Shown one piece after another: positions 24,270-48,300 of a DNA stretch of 64,000 nucleotides. Below the pieces are notes generated by a model that saw nothing but the letters and a program-made list of their open reading frames with translations, was not told the DNA's origin and made no database searches. Origin of the DNA: Lineus longissimus (taxonomy: Eukaryota; Nemertea; Pilidiophora; Heteronemertea; Lineidae); assembly GCF_910592395.1 (NCBI RefSeq), contig NC_088325.1, forward strand, positions 5,735,501 to 5,799,500. Direction: 5' to 3'. Position 1 is the first letter of the stretch, and every line of letters starts with the position of its first letter. The position numbers were made by a program, and so were the translations under genes.

Positions 24270-25716
24270 TCAATTCAAGTCCATCACAATGTCCTCCTCG
24301 ACTACATTCACGAACTCTGGTCCATCGACGGCAGTCTCCTCTTCCTCCTTCAAGATAGCATGTGGTCCAGCTTCGATTGGCCTTGGTCGAAACGATGCTT
24401 CAAATCACGACGATAACGTCCTCATCAACACCATCGCAGGCATCTCTGATGATGTTGGTCACGTCTCACAGGCCGATGTGAGGGCAGTCTCCTCGCTCGT
24501 CCGGGTGGTCCTTCTTCTACGATTTCCATTGTCGCCGTACGTGACATTTGAAGGACTTCATGACTGCAACGTCTAACGGTTGTACGAGGGATGTGCAACC
24601 AGCAGGTACGTTATCAAGGCTGCCTCTTATGTCGCGGACTCTCGTCCCGTAGTTCTCTGTCCGGTGGACCCGATAATGATCGTCGATTAACAGGAACTGG
24701 TCGGTCTCGTTGACGGTGACGTAGGGTGATAGGACTTCATCTAACCAGTGGTGCGCCTTTTCCTCCCTCATCCAACCAGTTTCCGATTGGGTAATCTTTA
24801 CATCTGCTGGTGGGTTGTCTTGGAGGGCTAAAAACACCCGGACGAAACCTCTTCTGGGGAAGGTGATGTGCGCCGGCAACTTTGCTCCAGAGGCTGCGAT
24901 GCAGAGGGTGACGGTGTATCCCAGCTTGGCATTGGACCTGGATGATCGGACGTCTATGGCCTTCTCCCCCGTGGTGTTGGCCGTGTACATGGTTCTCATG
25001 TCAAACATAACAAAGGTTTGGTCCATGTTAAAGAAGAACCGCATCTGTATATCAAGATGATCGATGCTCCCAGTAACCGCATCTCGGAAGGTCTGGATCC
25101 TTGCAGCAGCATCAGCGGAGACGGTCGTTGTATTCTTGGTCACCTTCCGTAGGGACACGTGGCGTCTCTTCATCAAGCACTCCACCCAGCCTATGGATGC
25201 GTTGAAATCCCACAGCTGAGGGCGACAATGCTGAATCCCTTCTCTGACATCTTGGGCTAACTCATTCCACCAGCTTTGCCACACTACCAACACCTTATCT
25301 TGAATGTCGAGAACGGAGACTGCGAGGCGACGCTCTCTCATCTGCTGCAGCCATTGGTAAAGCTGGTCCTCAACCTGTGTCCAGAACGGATCACGGGGCT
25401 CAATCACATTCTTCTTCCGGCCATGCCCTTGTTCTTGCTTCTGCTCGAGGTCCTCGAGATTCCACCTTCTAAACGTCTCCCAGGGGATGTTATAGTGGGC
25501 GGCGAACTCTCTCATACTGCGCACCGTACCGTTCACCAGTGCCTCCTTCTGGTCTCTCAGGTAGGCAAGTTTTTTTGTCACGGTGTAGCGCTGGCGTCGT
25601 TTTCTCAGCAGCTCTACAGCATCCATTGTTGCACAGGTTGTCTGCAATGTGGGTACCCTCAGTGGGGCTTCATTTATAGGCCTAAGAGGCCCTAGAATTA
25701 CACAAGAAAACCACAA
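24270..25716 (-). pseudogene. Pogo/Tigger-type transposase, decayed C-terminus
   Basis: The main ORF (25,716-24,517, 399 residues) has an N-terminal helix-turn-helix region (MREFAAHYNIPWETFRRW), a CENP-B-like second DNA-binding part (LYQWLQQMRERRLAVSVLDI, SIGWVECLMKRR), and the DDE core: first D in NMDQTFVMFD, second in LLIDDHYRVH, third in LVQPLDVAVMKSF. Such enzymes cut and paste DNA at TA sites. The frame ends with TAG at 24,517. Family-like sequence continues toward 24,270 but is interrupted by further stops and a one-base frame change. The asparagine or glutamate usual next to the first catalytic D is altered. It is probably inactive. Confidence 0.85.
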
Positions 25717-26171
25717 ATCCTAAAAACTTCGATTCTGTTTTCTCCCACGTAGGCCTAGGGAGTCTAAATAAAAAAAAGGATGAGCTCCTCGTTTTTCTTC
25801 GGAATTTCGTCTCTACTATCATTGCCTGAATCTCACTTTGCTTTACTAATGCAAGCGTTCGTAGATTTTCCTTCAGAGTTTCAATAAGGACCTTTTTTGT
25901 TTTGGGGGGTTTGGATCAATCTAAAAAGTGCTTCAGTTTTATGAGACAACCTGTATAAACGGTCGGCGAGTGGCCTTACCATTTACGTCATTCCACATGC
26001 GCACTCATCGACCAGTAGGCCCACAACACTTCGAATCAATAGGGCTGCGGTAATAAGTCGTTTAACGTAACCGTGACAGCTCGGCTGAGCCGTCACTAGT
26101 TACCGACCGACTGCAAGGGCCATCGAAGTCACTCATTGGTTTCCTCTGGTGAATAGACTCGAGAGAAGAGG
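25717..26171. other. Flank of the pogo-type copy
   Basis: No gene is seen. A possible element terminus with TATACAGGTTGTCTCATAAA (reverse strand) lies near 25,935-25,956, but no inverted partner was found on the left side. Confidence 0.35.
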
Positions 26172-26350
26172 CCGGTGTAACATCTGTGGTTGTTTCCCAC
26201 GTGTCAGTGTTTCCAAACAATAGGCAGCTAGAGAGACCATGACTTTTCAATAGGGGGAAACACAGAAAAACTTGTCAATATATCTTTTAGCGTTCCCAAA
26301 CAATGAGGGGAAACACTCAAAAATACAAACACTCAAAAACATTACACCGG
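26172..26350 (-). mobile_element. MITE family A, copy 1
   Basis: It is bounded by CCGGTGTAAC and its inverted form TTACACCGG, and contains TTTCCAAACAATAGGCAGCT. The same sequence recurs inverted at 48,503-48,666. Confidence 0.8.
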
Positions 26351-27627
26351 GCCTTGAATATCCCGAAGTGATGTTATTTTCATGAATATACAGTATATAC
26401 TGTATATACGTATAGCCTGCTAATACAGTTTTTCTGTATGTCATAATATGATTGAATTCCGTGAAAGAAATATATTGTGTAAACCTTTTTTGTCATTAAA
26501 ATATGAATAAAAACGTATTTTTACAGTTGATTCGTTCATTATAATCAGATATCTCAGCATGGATATTTCAAGCAGAGACCTTCTCTTGAAACATCCATTC
26601 ACATGTCTCTTGGCAGGACCGACTGTGTGTGGAAAGTTTGTCTTTGCGCAAAGACTGAAGTCTACTATCGAGCAACCACCTTAAAGGATTGTTTGGTGCT
26701 ATGGAGGTGAATGGCAGGACTCATTTGCAACATTTCCCATTGTAGAGTTCGTCTCTGGTCTGAATTTTTCGGAAAAGCATTCTGCTGGCATGCAAACATT
26801 GCTCGTAATATGATGATTTAATGTGCAACACCGACGAAAAAGTCACCAAAATATTCACCAGAGGGTGCCACCATCAAAATATGATTGGGGTTTACATTGA
26901 AACGTTGTTTCATAAAGGAAAAGAGCAACGCACCAACAGTTTAAATTCGAATCATCTTGTGCTATTCAAAAATCCAAGCGACATGTCTCAGATTACGCAT
27001 TTTGCAAAGCAAATTTCTCCTGGTAATACAAAGATCGTTTTACGAAGCTTTCAATGATGCCACGCATCATCACTTTAAATATCTATTCTTAGATTTTGGA
27101 TTATTAGATGTGGATTATGGCGCGAAAATTCGAATTTCCCGCACAGATTATTTGTAAGCGCATGCGCACTCGCCAAATTACGTGATAACAACCGGAGTCA
27201 GGAAGAACGGAGTGGTCGGGGAAAAAGGGTCGATTTTCATATACTATATGGGCAGACTGGTAAGAAATCTATCTGTATTATAAGATCAATATGTATAGAA
27301 AGTGTACGCCCCTCAATATGTAAGAAAGACTCCTGGTAATAATAGTAATCGCCGTTGGAATTGGCGAAGGTTCATTTCCATGTGGTCGCGCACTGTTCAT
27401 CAATGCAGTGCTGCCCTCTTTTATTCAGCTTATAACTAAAGTAATAGAAAGAGTACTGTAAAATCGCACCTGAGACATCAGTTTGCTGGGAATTTCTAGT
27501 TATGGTCAATGTTAATCTCACATTCTGTTCACATTGTATCATTGTAGGTTTCAAATGACCTTTTGGACCTTTGTACGTTTAGAAGTCAAGAAAAATCGAG
27601 TCATAGTAAAAGTCTGCATTTCGTCCA
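26351..27627. other. Intergenic, nothing recognised
   Basis: AT-rich DNA. A perfect ATACAGTATATACTGTAT palindrome lies near 26,389-26,406. No supported ORF. Confidence 0.4.
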
Positions 27628-28152
27628 TTGATTGAATACAACTCCGACCCCCCCCCCCCCCGCCTTCTCTCTCCAGATTTCAAGGCGTCGACCACCGATG
27701 ATTTACGCTTCAGGACAAATATTTTTCCTGGTGAGAATCAAATTGTATACAATGTACTTAACAAAATGACAATCCAAGCGTGTAACAGTCGGCACGTGTT
27801 GGCAGGTGGCGTAGCATCAATTCAAAATGGCAAAATATCACATAAAACATTATGTGCACCAGTTGAAGGTATTGAAATCAGCCCAGGCAAAAAAAGATGT
27901 AAAATTCTTCACACAGCCGATAAAAGCCTTCTCAGTGCTGTGGGAGAGTCGGCAAACAACTGTTTAAAAGGGAACGTACCCCTCCATCGAAATCAGTTCA
28001 AATGTCTGAAGAAACACAAGCACTCTATTCGTAAATTAGCTTGCAAGAAGACATCATTAAAGGAGTGTAAACGGATCATTCAAAAGGGCGTTTTTTTAGA
28101 GGCATTGCTGGTTCCTGCGATTAAAGCCATTGGAAGTATTTTTGGCGTTTAA
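27628..28152 (+). CDS. Small basic protein of a virus-like element (pX-like)
   Basis: The frame opens with TTG at 27,628. The first ATG in frame is at 27,766, so the real product may be about 128 residues. The C-terminal half has CLKGNVPLHRNQFKCLKKHK then CKRIIQKGVFLEALLVPAI, a basic region followed by a hydrophobic tail. I associate this layout with small proteins paired with a second short gene in animal virus-like elements, sometimes compared with adenovirus pX. The family label is tentative. It is followed by its usual partner ORF 52 bp downstream. Confidence 0.5.
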   Translation: MIEYNSDPPPPRLLSPDFKASTTDDLRFRTNIFPGENQIVYNVLNKMTIQACNSRHVLAGGVASIQNGKISHKTLCAPVEGIEISPGKKRCKILHTADKSLLSAVGESANNCLKGNVPLHRNQFKCLKKHKHSIRKLACKKTSLKECKRIIQKGVFLEALLVPAIKAIGSIFGV

Positions 28153-28428
28153 TTACTAGCGGTTGTGATCAAAACGTGCAACGGAAATTAGCCAAATAAG
28201 AAAAATGTCCCTAATACCTCATGAGATGGTTGAAAAATATCTATATCAGCAAAGTTACAAAGAGGACACTAAATCGTGGGCACACAATGCGATGGGTATA
28301 GACCATGAAATACAAGAAATATTGTCCTCGACCTCTATGAGTGATTACGATAAGGCGATAGCATACTCACAACTGCTGCGCAAATATTTGGGAGCTATAC
28401 ATTCGCCGTCTGTAGATTCAAATGTTGC

Positions 28429-28485
28429 ACCAAAAGCTCAACAAACGCAGCCGCCTACTGTTGCTGCGTTTGTTGAGCTTTTGGT
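28429..28485. repeat. Perfect 23-bp inverted repeat at the insertion edge
   Basis: Arms 28,429-28,451 and 28,463-28,485 are perfectly complementary with an 11-nt loop. The left arm is native coding sequence. The right arm is its inverted copy, sitting exactly at the left end of the nested insertion. Confidence 0.9.
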
Positions 28486-28590
28486 TCTGCTATCCTGTTT
28501 TCGAGATCGGCTCCGGACATTTAATCCGATCCCGATCTCGGAGACGTGACGCTCTATTTCAGGTTCTGCTACGCTGGTACGTGATATGCG

Positions 28591-29007
28591 ATGTGTGATT
28601 CAGCCGAAAGATGTCAGCCTTGTATCAAAGTCAAAATGGCGGCAGATTTGAGTTTGGTCGAGCTGGCAGCTCTTGCAGATGATGACGATTTAATGTTGTA
28701 CCCATTAGATAAAACTATAATTACTGGTGAATCAACCAATCCTCAGTTCGAACGATTTAACATCAACAAGTATAATGATGAGCAGTGTAAAGCTATGTTC
28801 AGGTTCACTAAAGCTGACATTAGCCAACTCGCCGATGCGCTTGTAATTCCACCTGTCTACAAATGTAAACATGGGTGTATTGCGAGTGGGCATGATGGTT
28901 TATGCATGTTTTTGAGGAGACTGGCCTATCCCAACCGACTTGATACAACTGGAACACAGATACACGTATGGTTAACCCGCATAGGGAGGGCGGGGGGGGG
29001 GGGGTAA
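28591..29007 (+). CDS. Harbinger/ISL2EU-type transposase, N-terminal fragment
   Basis: This 138-residue ORF has FRFTKADISQLADALVIPPV and HDGLCMFLRRLAYPNRL. This matches the N-terminal helix region that precedes the DDE_Tnp_4 catalytic domain in PIF/Harbinger-like transposases. The catalytic part is missing: after about residue 120 the frame runs into GC-rich and poly-G DNA. It is a remnant, not an active enzyme. Confidence 0.6.
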   Translation: MCDSAERCQPCIKVKMAADLSLVELAALADDDDLMLYPLDKTIITGESTNPQFERFNINKYNDEQCKAMFRFTKADISQLADALVIPPVYKCKHGCIASGHDGLCMFLRRLAYPNRLDTTGTQIHVWLTRIGRAGGGG

Positions 29008-29301
29008 CATACAGTTTGCTCTTGGACTGTGTGTCCGTGTGTACCTAGTATGTAATGCATGCATGTAGGCTACATGTCATTACATGATTCACAGCTCTTG
29101 TCATGGTCTGTGTCTGGACTGTAAAACGGCACTTCACTTTACCGATGAAATGGTCATAAATACCATGAAATAATTGCGCAAAATGCCGATTCACTATGGT
29201 CTTCATGTGCTTATCTAACTACTTAGCACTTCAAATCAGGTATTTTAATTCACATAAAGAAGAAATTGAGGAAAACCCTGCGCCTATGGCAAGCGGATAT
29301 G
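29008..29301. other. Non-coding part of the nested element
   Basis: No ORF or repeat recognised. Confidence 0.4.
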
Positions 29302-30493
29302 GCAAGCGGAGTGTCCAGTAATTAAAAAAACCTAGATTTATTTAAAAAAACTGATTTTTTTACCTAATAAACTAAGTTTATTTGGAAAAAACTTTAGGTT
29401 TTTTAAAACAACCTTGTTTATTTGCTAATAAACCGAGTTTCTTTAATAAAACCAATTTTTTTACTTTCTTTCCTAATAAAGTACATGTAGTTTTTTTTAA
29501 CAGAAACTAACATTTTATGCTAAAAAACCTGGTTTTTTTACCTAAAAAACTTGGTTTTTTACCACATAATCGTATAAAATATAAGTTTCTGTACAGAAAT
29601 GTCTATGGCAAGCGGAGTGCCCAGTAATTAAAAAAACCTAGATTTATTCAAAAAAACTGGTTTTTTACCTAATAAACTAAGTTTATTTGGAAAAAATATA
29701 GGTTTTTTTAAAACAACCTTGTTTATTAGCTAATAAACCGAGTTTCTTCAATAAAACCAAGTTTTTTACCTAATAAACCTTGTTTCTATCCACAAATGTC
29801 AAGTTTAACAAATAAACTTGGTTTTATGCACTAAAATATAAGTTTTTCATCCAGTGGTAATAAACTTAGTTTTATAGAAAAGAATATTGGTTTATTAACA
29901 ATAACTGGACAAATGGCTAATAAACCTACCTTTTTACGTAAAAAACTTGGTTTTATACAAAACAACCCAGTTTGCCCATCCTCGTCCCGATAACATCGCG
30001 GATTTGTGTACATGGGGCGAGGTAGAAAATACAAAGTTTCTCGATAGAAAGTAGGTTTTTGCACGCCGTTTGTCCAGTTATTCAAAACAACCTACATTTT
30101 TACAATTAACCAGGTTTTATTGCAAAAAACTAAATGGTTTTGTATAAAACCAAGTTTTTTACGCAAAAAGGTAGGTTTATTAGCCATTTGTCCAGTTATT
30201 GTTGATAAACCAATATTATTTTCTATAAAACTAAGTTTATTACCACTGGATGAAAAACTTATATTTTAGTGAATAAAACCAAGTTTATTTGTTAAACTTG
30301 ACATTTGTGGATAGAAACAAGGTTTATTAGGTAAAAAACTTGGTTTTATTAAAGAAACTTGGTTTATCAGCTGATAAACAAGGTTGTTTTAAAAAAAACC
30401 TATATTTTTTCCAAATAAACTTAGTTTATTAGGTAAAAAAACAGTTTTTTTGAATAAATCTAGGTTTTTTTAATTACTGGACACTCCGCTTGC
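29302..30493. repeat. Large AT-rich fold-back built of short palindromes
   Basis: GCAAGCGGAGTGTCCAGTAA begins the left side at 29,302 and again at 29,608. Its complement ends the right side at 30,493. The arms (about 29,608-29,960 and 30,140-30,493) are inverted copies, and 29,302-29,600 is an extra direct copy of the left arm. The arms are chains of about 20-bp units of the form TAATAAAC-N3-GTTTATT or AAAAAACTTGGTTTTT. Strong cruciform or hairpin potential is expected. Confidence 0.9.
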
Positions 30494-30895
30494 GCCGTTT
30501 GACACTTACGATATACAGCTGATTTTTCTCGGGTCACGGCAACGCGATAGATACAAAGTGCGCGCGGATCGATGACGTCACGACATTTTATGATGACGCG
30601 ACGCTGAGCTATCCCGGAGGTGATCTCGGAAACGGGATAGCAGAATCTGTCTAGTACCCCTGTAACAACGACAGCGGCACAACATATTGATACAGCGACA
30701 GTAAGCCCAACGGCTGTCGCATCCCCATTACAGTCCCCTCTTTCGAGTAATGCAATATTACAGCAAGTTCCTGGATACTCGAAATCAAAAGCCCAAAATT
30801 AGTTAAAGCACTGATGGACGAGGTCATTCTCAAATCATGCCTTCACTTCAACGTCAAGGACCTTGGAACTCAAGGTAACTGGCAACTAGGTCGAT

Positions 30896-31263
30896 GATAA
30901 TAGCCCAGAGTCATCGTCGATAGTTCGCAGACTGCGGAGCCCGAGGTCAACTCCCCGCCGTCAGCACCGCCGTCGCTCGGCCCACCGTTATTTCCACGTC
31001 AAGTCGGCGTTATCTCCATTTAAAACATAACCTCCCTCTAAATCGACGGTTATATATACTACTTCCCTTGCTGGGTATATGCTTCCGATGTCCAGTGTGG
31101 CTAGCCTAATACCATTAAGCCCCGCGTGGTGGCGCTGAGGCGGCCGCTGCAGATTTCACATGAGTCAATCTATCCTGTGCAGTCAATCATGGAAGGATTA
31201 TGATTCTGCTGGTGTCAAATTAATCGAGAGAGCTTGCTCTTCAAATACATATATATATATCTA
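30896..31263. other. Intergenic, nothing recognised
   Basis: A short (TA)n run precedes the next transposon. No gene is seen. Confidence 0.4.
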
Positions 31264-31265
31264 TA

Positions 31266-32289
31266 GAATCGGTTCTAAGACATCAAAACACTCCATACAA
31301 AATTCACGCCCCGTTCATTATTACGGTGCAGCCCAGCTTCGTGTTCGATCGTGATGTCCTTACGTCTACGACTTGGGTGCCCGTTCTCGCGCACGTATAC
31401 ATTGGTCGCATATCGAAGAGAAAGAAAGTCTCATCAGCGTTTATGACAAATCGCATCTCCAGCCCAAATCGGTCAATGGAATCGGTAACGTTATTTCGAA
31501 AGCGTTCACAACGGTCAGCGGCATCAACCGGTGACTGGGTAGTGTTTTTATTCACCTTTCTGTACGAAATGCTATTCCTCCTTTTGAACCCATCGGCCCA
31601 TCCGCAAGATGCTCGGAATTCATGCCTGATTGGCTTGGTGTTCGCAATGTCCTCCCTATCCGCCTCGTCTAGTTCTTGCCACCACGCTTGGAACAGTTCC
31701 AGTCCCTTTTGCCAGAGGTCTTTCACGGAGACAGGAATTCTTCTACCACGGACACCGTCGTACCATTCAAACAGTTCATTATCCACTACCATCCACGTGC
31801 CCACGTTCTTTGCTTTGCACTTCCGGGAGCTCGGTTTGTGGCCGTTTTCAAGCTTCTGTTCCATATCGAATCGGTTCCAATAACGTATTGTCCCATACGG
31901 AATTTTGTAGTTAGCTGCAAACTGTTTCATGGTGCGAACAGTTCCAGCCACAAGTGCAGCCTCAAAGTCGTCTAGGTACTTCAGTTTCTCTTGAACGGAG
32001 TAACTCCGGCATCTTTTCGGCAACGCGTCCATACCGTCGGCTTGGTGGGCGTGCAAACGGATGAAATGTATTGGAAGGGAGGTCATTTTATACTCTCTCG
32101 ACCGACTAAAATTGCGTGCAAATGCATAAGGACAATGTTTTAAAAATAATTTCCATTGAAACACAACACAATGACCCTATCCTAGGCCCTTGTCTTGGCC
32201 ACAGTCGGTTGCGAAAACTAGACTTACTGCATAATAATGAACGGGGCGTGAATTTTGTATGGAGTGTTTTGATGTCTTAGAACCGATTC
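31266..32289 (-). mobile_element. Pogo-type deletion derivative with perfect terminal inverted repeats
   Basis: The ends are GAATCGGTTCTAAGACATCA on the left and the exact complement on the right. The 58-bp repeats (60 bp with the TA target duplication, 31,264-31,323 and 32,232-32,291) are identical in all positions. Perfect termini and a clean TA duplication indicate a recent insertion. The transposase reads into the left repeat, so the catalytic C-terminus was removed by internal deletion. Confidence 0.92.
31304..32164 (-). CDS. Truncated pogo-type transposase: DNA-binding domain plus start of DDE core
   Basis: This is a 286-residue ORF. The likely core start is the Met of MDALPKRCRSYSVQEKLKYL, which aligns with MDAV of the copy at 24,270-25,716. 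It keeps the helix-turn-helix (MKQFAANYKIPYGTIRYWNR), the CENP-B-like part (RASCGWADGFKRRNSISYRK) and the first catalytic Asp (INADETFFLFD), then stops within the terminal repeat. It lacks the second and third catalytic residues and so cannot transpose DNA itself. It could still bind the element ends. That is inference. Confidence 0.85.
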   Translation of the reverse strand: MFQWKLFLKHCPYAFARNFSRSREYKMTSLPIHFIRLHAHQADGMDALPKRCRSYSVQEKLKYLDDFEAALVAGTVRTMKQFAANYKIPYGTIRYWNRFDMEQKLENGHKPSSRKCKAKNVGTWMVVDNELFEWYDGVRGRRIPVSVKDLWQKGLELFQAWWQELDEADREDIANTKPIRHEFRASCGWADGFKRRNSISYRKVNKNTTQSPVDAADRCERFRNNVTDSIDRFGLEMRFVINADETFFLFDMRPMYTCARTGTQVVDVRTSRSNTKLGCTVIMNGA

Positions 32290-32291
32290 TA

Positions 32292-32888
32292 GGTTATGTA
32301 TGTTTGAGGGTAAATGCCCAAATAATAAAATATATTAATCATTTTGTAAGTGTAACGTTTTTATTGAGCCACTCTGTATTATTTCATTAACTGCTAATTA
32401 GGTGTAATCTCTTTCCTGCCTCGCATGCATCACTTAATGTAAAATTATCTCACCGCGTCATTCTTTTTCACCTCATATAGCTGCCGAGTCTAGCTTAGCT
32501 TGAGTAATTAAATACTGATTTCACGAGAGCAGTTGTATAAAAAACGAGTTCGTTGATTTTGCATTTGAAATTTCGCCGCAACGGCAAACTGTGACGTCTT
32601 TCCGCTGTAGTGGAAGAAGGCCCTTATGCTTAATAATCCTAAAAGCTGTTTACAATTCCTCCGATCACATTGTGTGGTGCTTGAGCCCCTGCCCCACCCA
32701 GATCTGATGCAAACTTATTAATATTCAGATGGGCCAGAATAGATCAAGTCAATTTACACCACGGATGTATGTACAGCACTTTCCAATTGTGTTGACACCC
32801 ACTTGGCATGTTTCAAAGTGTGTCCTTCTTCTATACAGGATGAGTCAAAAAAGGTCATCTTTTTTATTGACTTGTCCTGTATAATTGT
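32292..32888. other. Region 3' of the alpha-glucosidase gene
   Basis: No gene seen. It lies between the pogo derivative and the end of the minus-strand gene, so it would hold the 3' untranslated region and polyadenylation signal. Confidence 0.4.
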
Positions 32889-45355
<12,467 letters not shown>

Positions 45356-48300
45356 AGCTTCGTCATGAAGTTAGCCTGAAAAGAATAATTAGAGATGTCT
45401 GCCCTGTATTTTTCACTTACGAAACTTTTACGTACGCACAGTGTATAAACGAGCATGCTATATCTCCCGGAATAGAGTCCATTGATCACATTCTTCCTGT
45501 TGGTATAGCATGCTCTGACAAACTTGTGCACAGTGTAAAACCCGATGTAAAAGTCGATATCCGGCCCTATTGTATTCCATGCAGGCCTACGGATGGTATA
45601 TGGTTCTATATAGAGACCATGATCGTCAATTGCTCAGAGGTTAAAGCGCATAATATAATCCTTTGTTTCAAAATGTTTGAAAATGTATTTCTGTATCTTT
45701 TGTTAAGGTGTGTAAAGGGTTGATAACACTGATAAATTTTTACAATATATAACAATGGAAAAAATATGCATCACTCAAGAAAAACGTTGAGAAAGTTGGC
45801 AAAGACCGCCTAACAAAATCTGCACTGCGAATAGGAAAGGTCAGGGTAAGACATTTGGTTGCATGTTCTGACGCGTTTCTTACCTTTTCGTTATCAAGTT
45901 GATAGTCAGTTGTTGAATAACATAGGCCTAGTAGGAGGTCTGATATTTACTTTGGAGCGATAGTGTATGATAATTCTATAATTGGATAAGTAATTAGGAC
46001 AATACGAATATGATCATCACGAGCTATGAAAATTTGTCAAAGTTCAAGAGAGTTTTTGTGCAGGTAGGAGTTAAGAAGACATTGAGAATCAATATCACGA
46101 CATAAACAATCCACCATTATCATAATCAATATAGCAGCTCGTAGGACGTTTGTATGCCCACAGATGGTAACGGACATGCATAGCATCTTGACCCTCAATG
46201 TATTGACATTTCCTTGGACATTGCTCGGCTTACAGAAAATGTGCGTCGAGGCTACGGAGGCAATTCCGATGGAAGTTCAGTATGCATGCTTAGCGGCCTG
46301 CACTCGACCGTGGGAGCACCATCTTTTTACGCCATATTTCATCAGACACCCAAATTTCTTGTTGCTTCCCCCTGCAGCGCCAATGATGATGATGATGATG
46401 ATGACTATGATACATACATCCTTTACAGCCTGTGGTCACAGGCGCGTGATGAAGACACCAGACTAAATCAATCAATTCGCAATCGATCAGTCGCCAACCT
46501 TTAATGCCTGTTATTTATTCTTATGCATCTTGACCACCAAGGTTTTTACATCCTAGCAACATTTAGGATTTTATATACGCCGGCTACATTTTATAAACCC
46601 CGGCTACATGAGGTCCCGGATGAACGTATATGCTGAAAATCAGTATATGTTGTAAAATGTATTCTAAACATAGAATAATAGTATGTGGTTTCAAAACAGC
46701 TCTGCAGATGGCGATAGTGAGCTTCGACACCGTGAAGAGGCTTTGATGTACGTACCTTTCGGCAGGAAAGCGAAGGCTCATGTGACCGGCGGGAAAAGTA
46801 ACCAATCCAAACAATACTACTCACTTTCTTCTGTACTCGTGACGGGAATCCCACTCGTGGCATACATAGGCCAACGCGGAAGACCTACTACAGCTAATTA
46901 CAATCATGTGACACAAGTGTCCGTAATTGCCAATTCTGATAACGGTATAACATGTATAATGGGTGAGAGTGTCACGCGAGATGACCTCAAATGGGTCAAT
47001 GGGAATAGCTATCCAATGTATGTATATCTCAACAAGCTGCTGATCTCAATAAAAAAATAGTTTCTGAATTTAAATGACAGATACATGTACCATTCTCCAT
47101 AGCAGACATGATAATATTCAGGCATGACCGCCTGAACAAACTTCTATCACTGAGCCGGAGTATGGGCCAATATAATGACATTATCAAGGGCATTATCACT
47201 AAAGCTGTTAGACTCCCGGGGCAGTCTATTTCGTCATCCTATTCAGATTGTCTCATAGCTGTCGGCTACCAATTCACCTCCTTCCACTCGAGTGTAGTAT
47301 TTCCCATCATCAAATTCCACATAAAAGTGTTGAAATTTTAATCTGACTGAATTATCACGCCACCCGATTTCAATCCCGACTCGAACCTGCGTGCAGCGAT
47401 CATCTTGTATTTGTGCGGGCCGGTACATTTACGCCGCGCAGCGTTCATCATCACCTATTCACCTGTCTAGAATAAGACATCCCAGTTTTGAGACAGACAA
47501 GTTATTTCTTGCAATTTACTGCACACAGTGTTTGACCCCTAATAGGCTGCAACTAGCGCCATATACAAATACTCGAAATCTTGGGACTACCCATTTCCCA
47601 TTTAAATGACCGGATCGTAGACCGTTAAAATCACTGGCACCGCGTCAATCTGTGTCTTTTTGGTTCACAATGTGATCCTTATTTCTGTCACTAAATTTGT
47701 TTTTCCGTCGATTTTTCTCCTTGAATTCTATCACAGCAGGTCTTATTATTGTTCATAGACTAGCTGAATTTGTATGCAATTTTGTCTCTCATCATATTTA
47801 TTTCGTATAAAGGGCTGTTTTTTTTAGAAAAGGTTTTTTCGTGGTCATTTGTCCGTTTATTTCATGGATATTTTGGGTGATGTCCGTTTACTCGATAACC
47901 GCTTTTAAAATCAAATTAAAGGTTTTTAAGGTATTTGATATTAATTAATATTACTATTAGTCGAGTGGGATTGTCGTTGGATGTTGACTGTTGGACAGTT
48001 GTTATGAGGGAATGACGAAAATATGACCAAATTGTTGAGATTATATTCACTTCGTGAATACCTTTCCCTTTGAGAATGTCGAATTGTAAAATAGAACGTG
48101 ATCGACAAACCTGGTGTTTTTCGCAAAAATTCATGTGTGCACGTGTTATATGTTCATTTCAATTTATTTTAATTTATAATTTCGACGTGTTCTTATGGAG
48201 TATTGCATCTCATTGATTTTCGTATGTGCGGACCGCCTTCTAAGTTTTTCAAGGCAGTAAATTTGAATCGAAGGGGTGAAAGCTAAATAGCTCAATTTTT

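Larger units (their letters stand above)
28485..30646. mobile_element. Nested insertion with imperfect terminal inverted repeats
   Basis: The left end TTCTGCTATCCTGTTTTCGA matches the complement of the right end (ATTCTGCTATCCCGTTTCCG on the minus strand) over about 26 bp with a few mismatches. Inside are a Harbinger-type N-terminal fragment and a 1.2-kb fold-back. The insertion splits the partner ORF. No clear target duplication was read. Confidence 0.65.
28205..30895 (+). pseudogene. Partner ORF of the pX-like gene, split by a nested insertion
   Basis: The 5' part (28,205 to about 28,484) begins MSLIPHEMVEKYLYQQ and carries SDYDKAIAYSQLLRKYLG. After the nested element the same kind of protein resumes at about 30,647 with ILQQVPGYSKSKAQN, then a stop and a one-base frame change, followed by ALMDEVILK and a run to about 30,895. 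Both the insertion and the frame damage disable the gene. Its function is unknown. Similar proteins accompany pX-like genes in other elements. Confidence 0.55.

Noticed and set aside
31326-31975. Plus-strand ORFs opposite the truncated pogo-type transposase
   Set aside because: They are antisense to a recognised DNA-binding and DDE region.
46290-46504. ORFs with poly-His or poly-Asp
   Set aside because: They arise from a (GAT)n microsatellite read in different frames.
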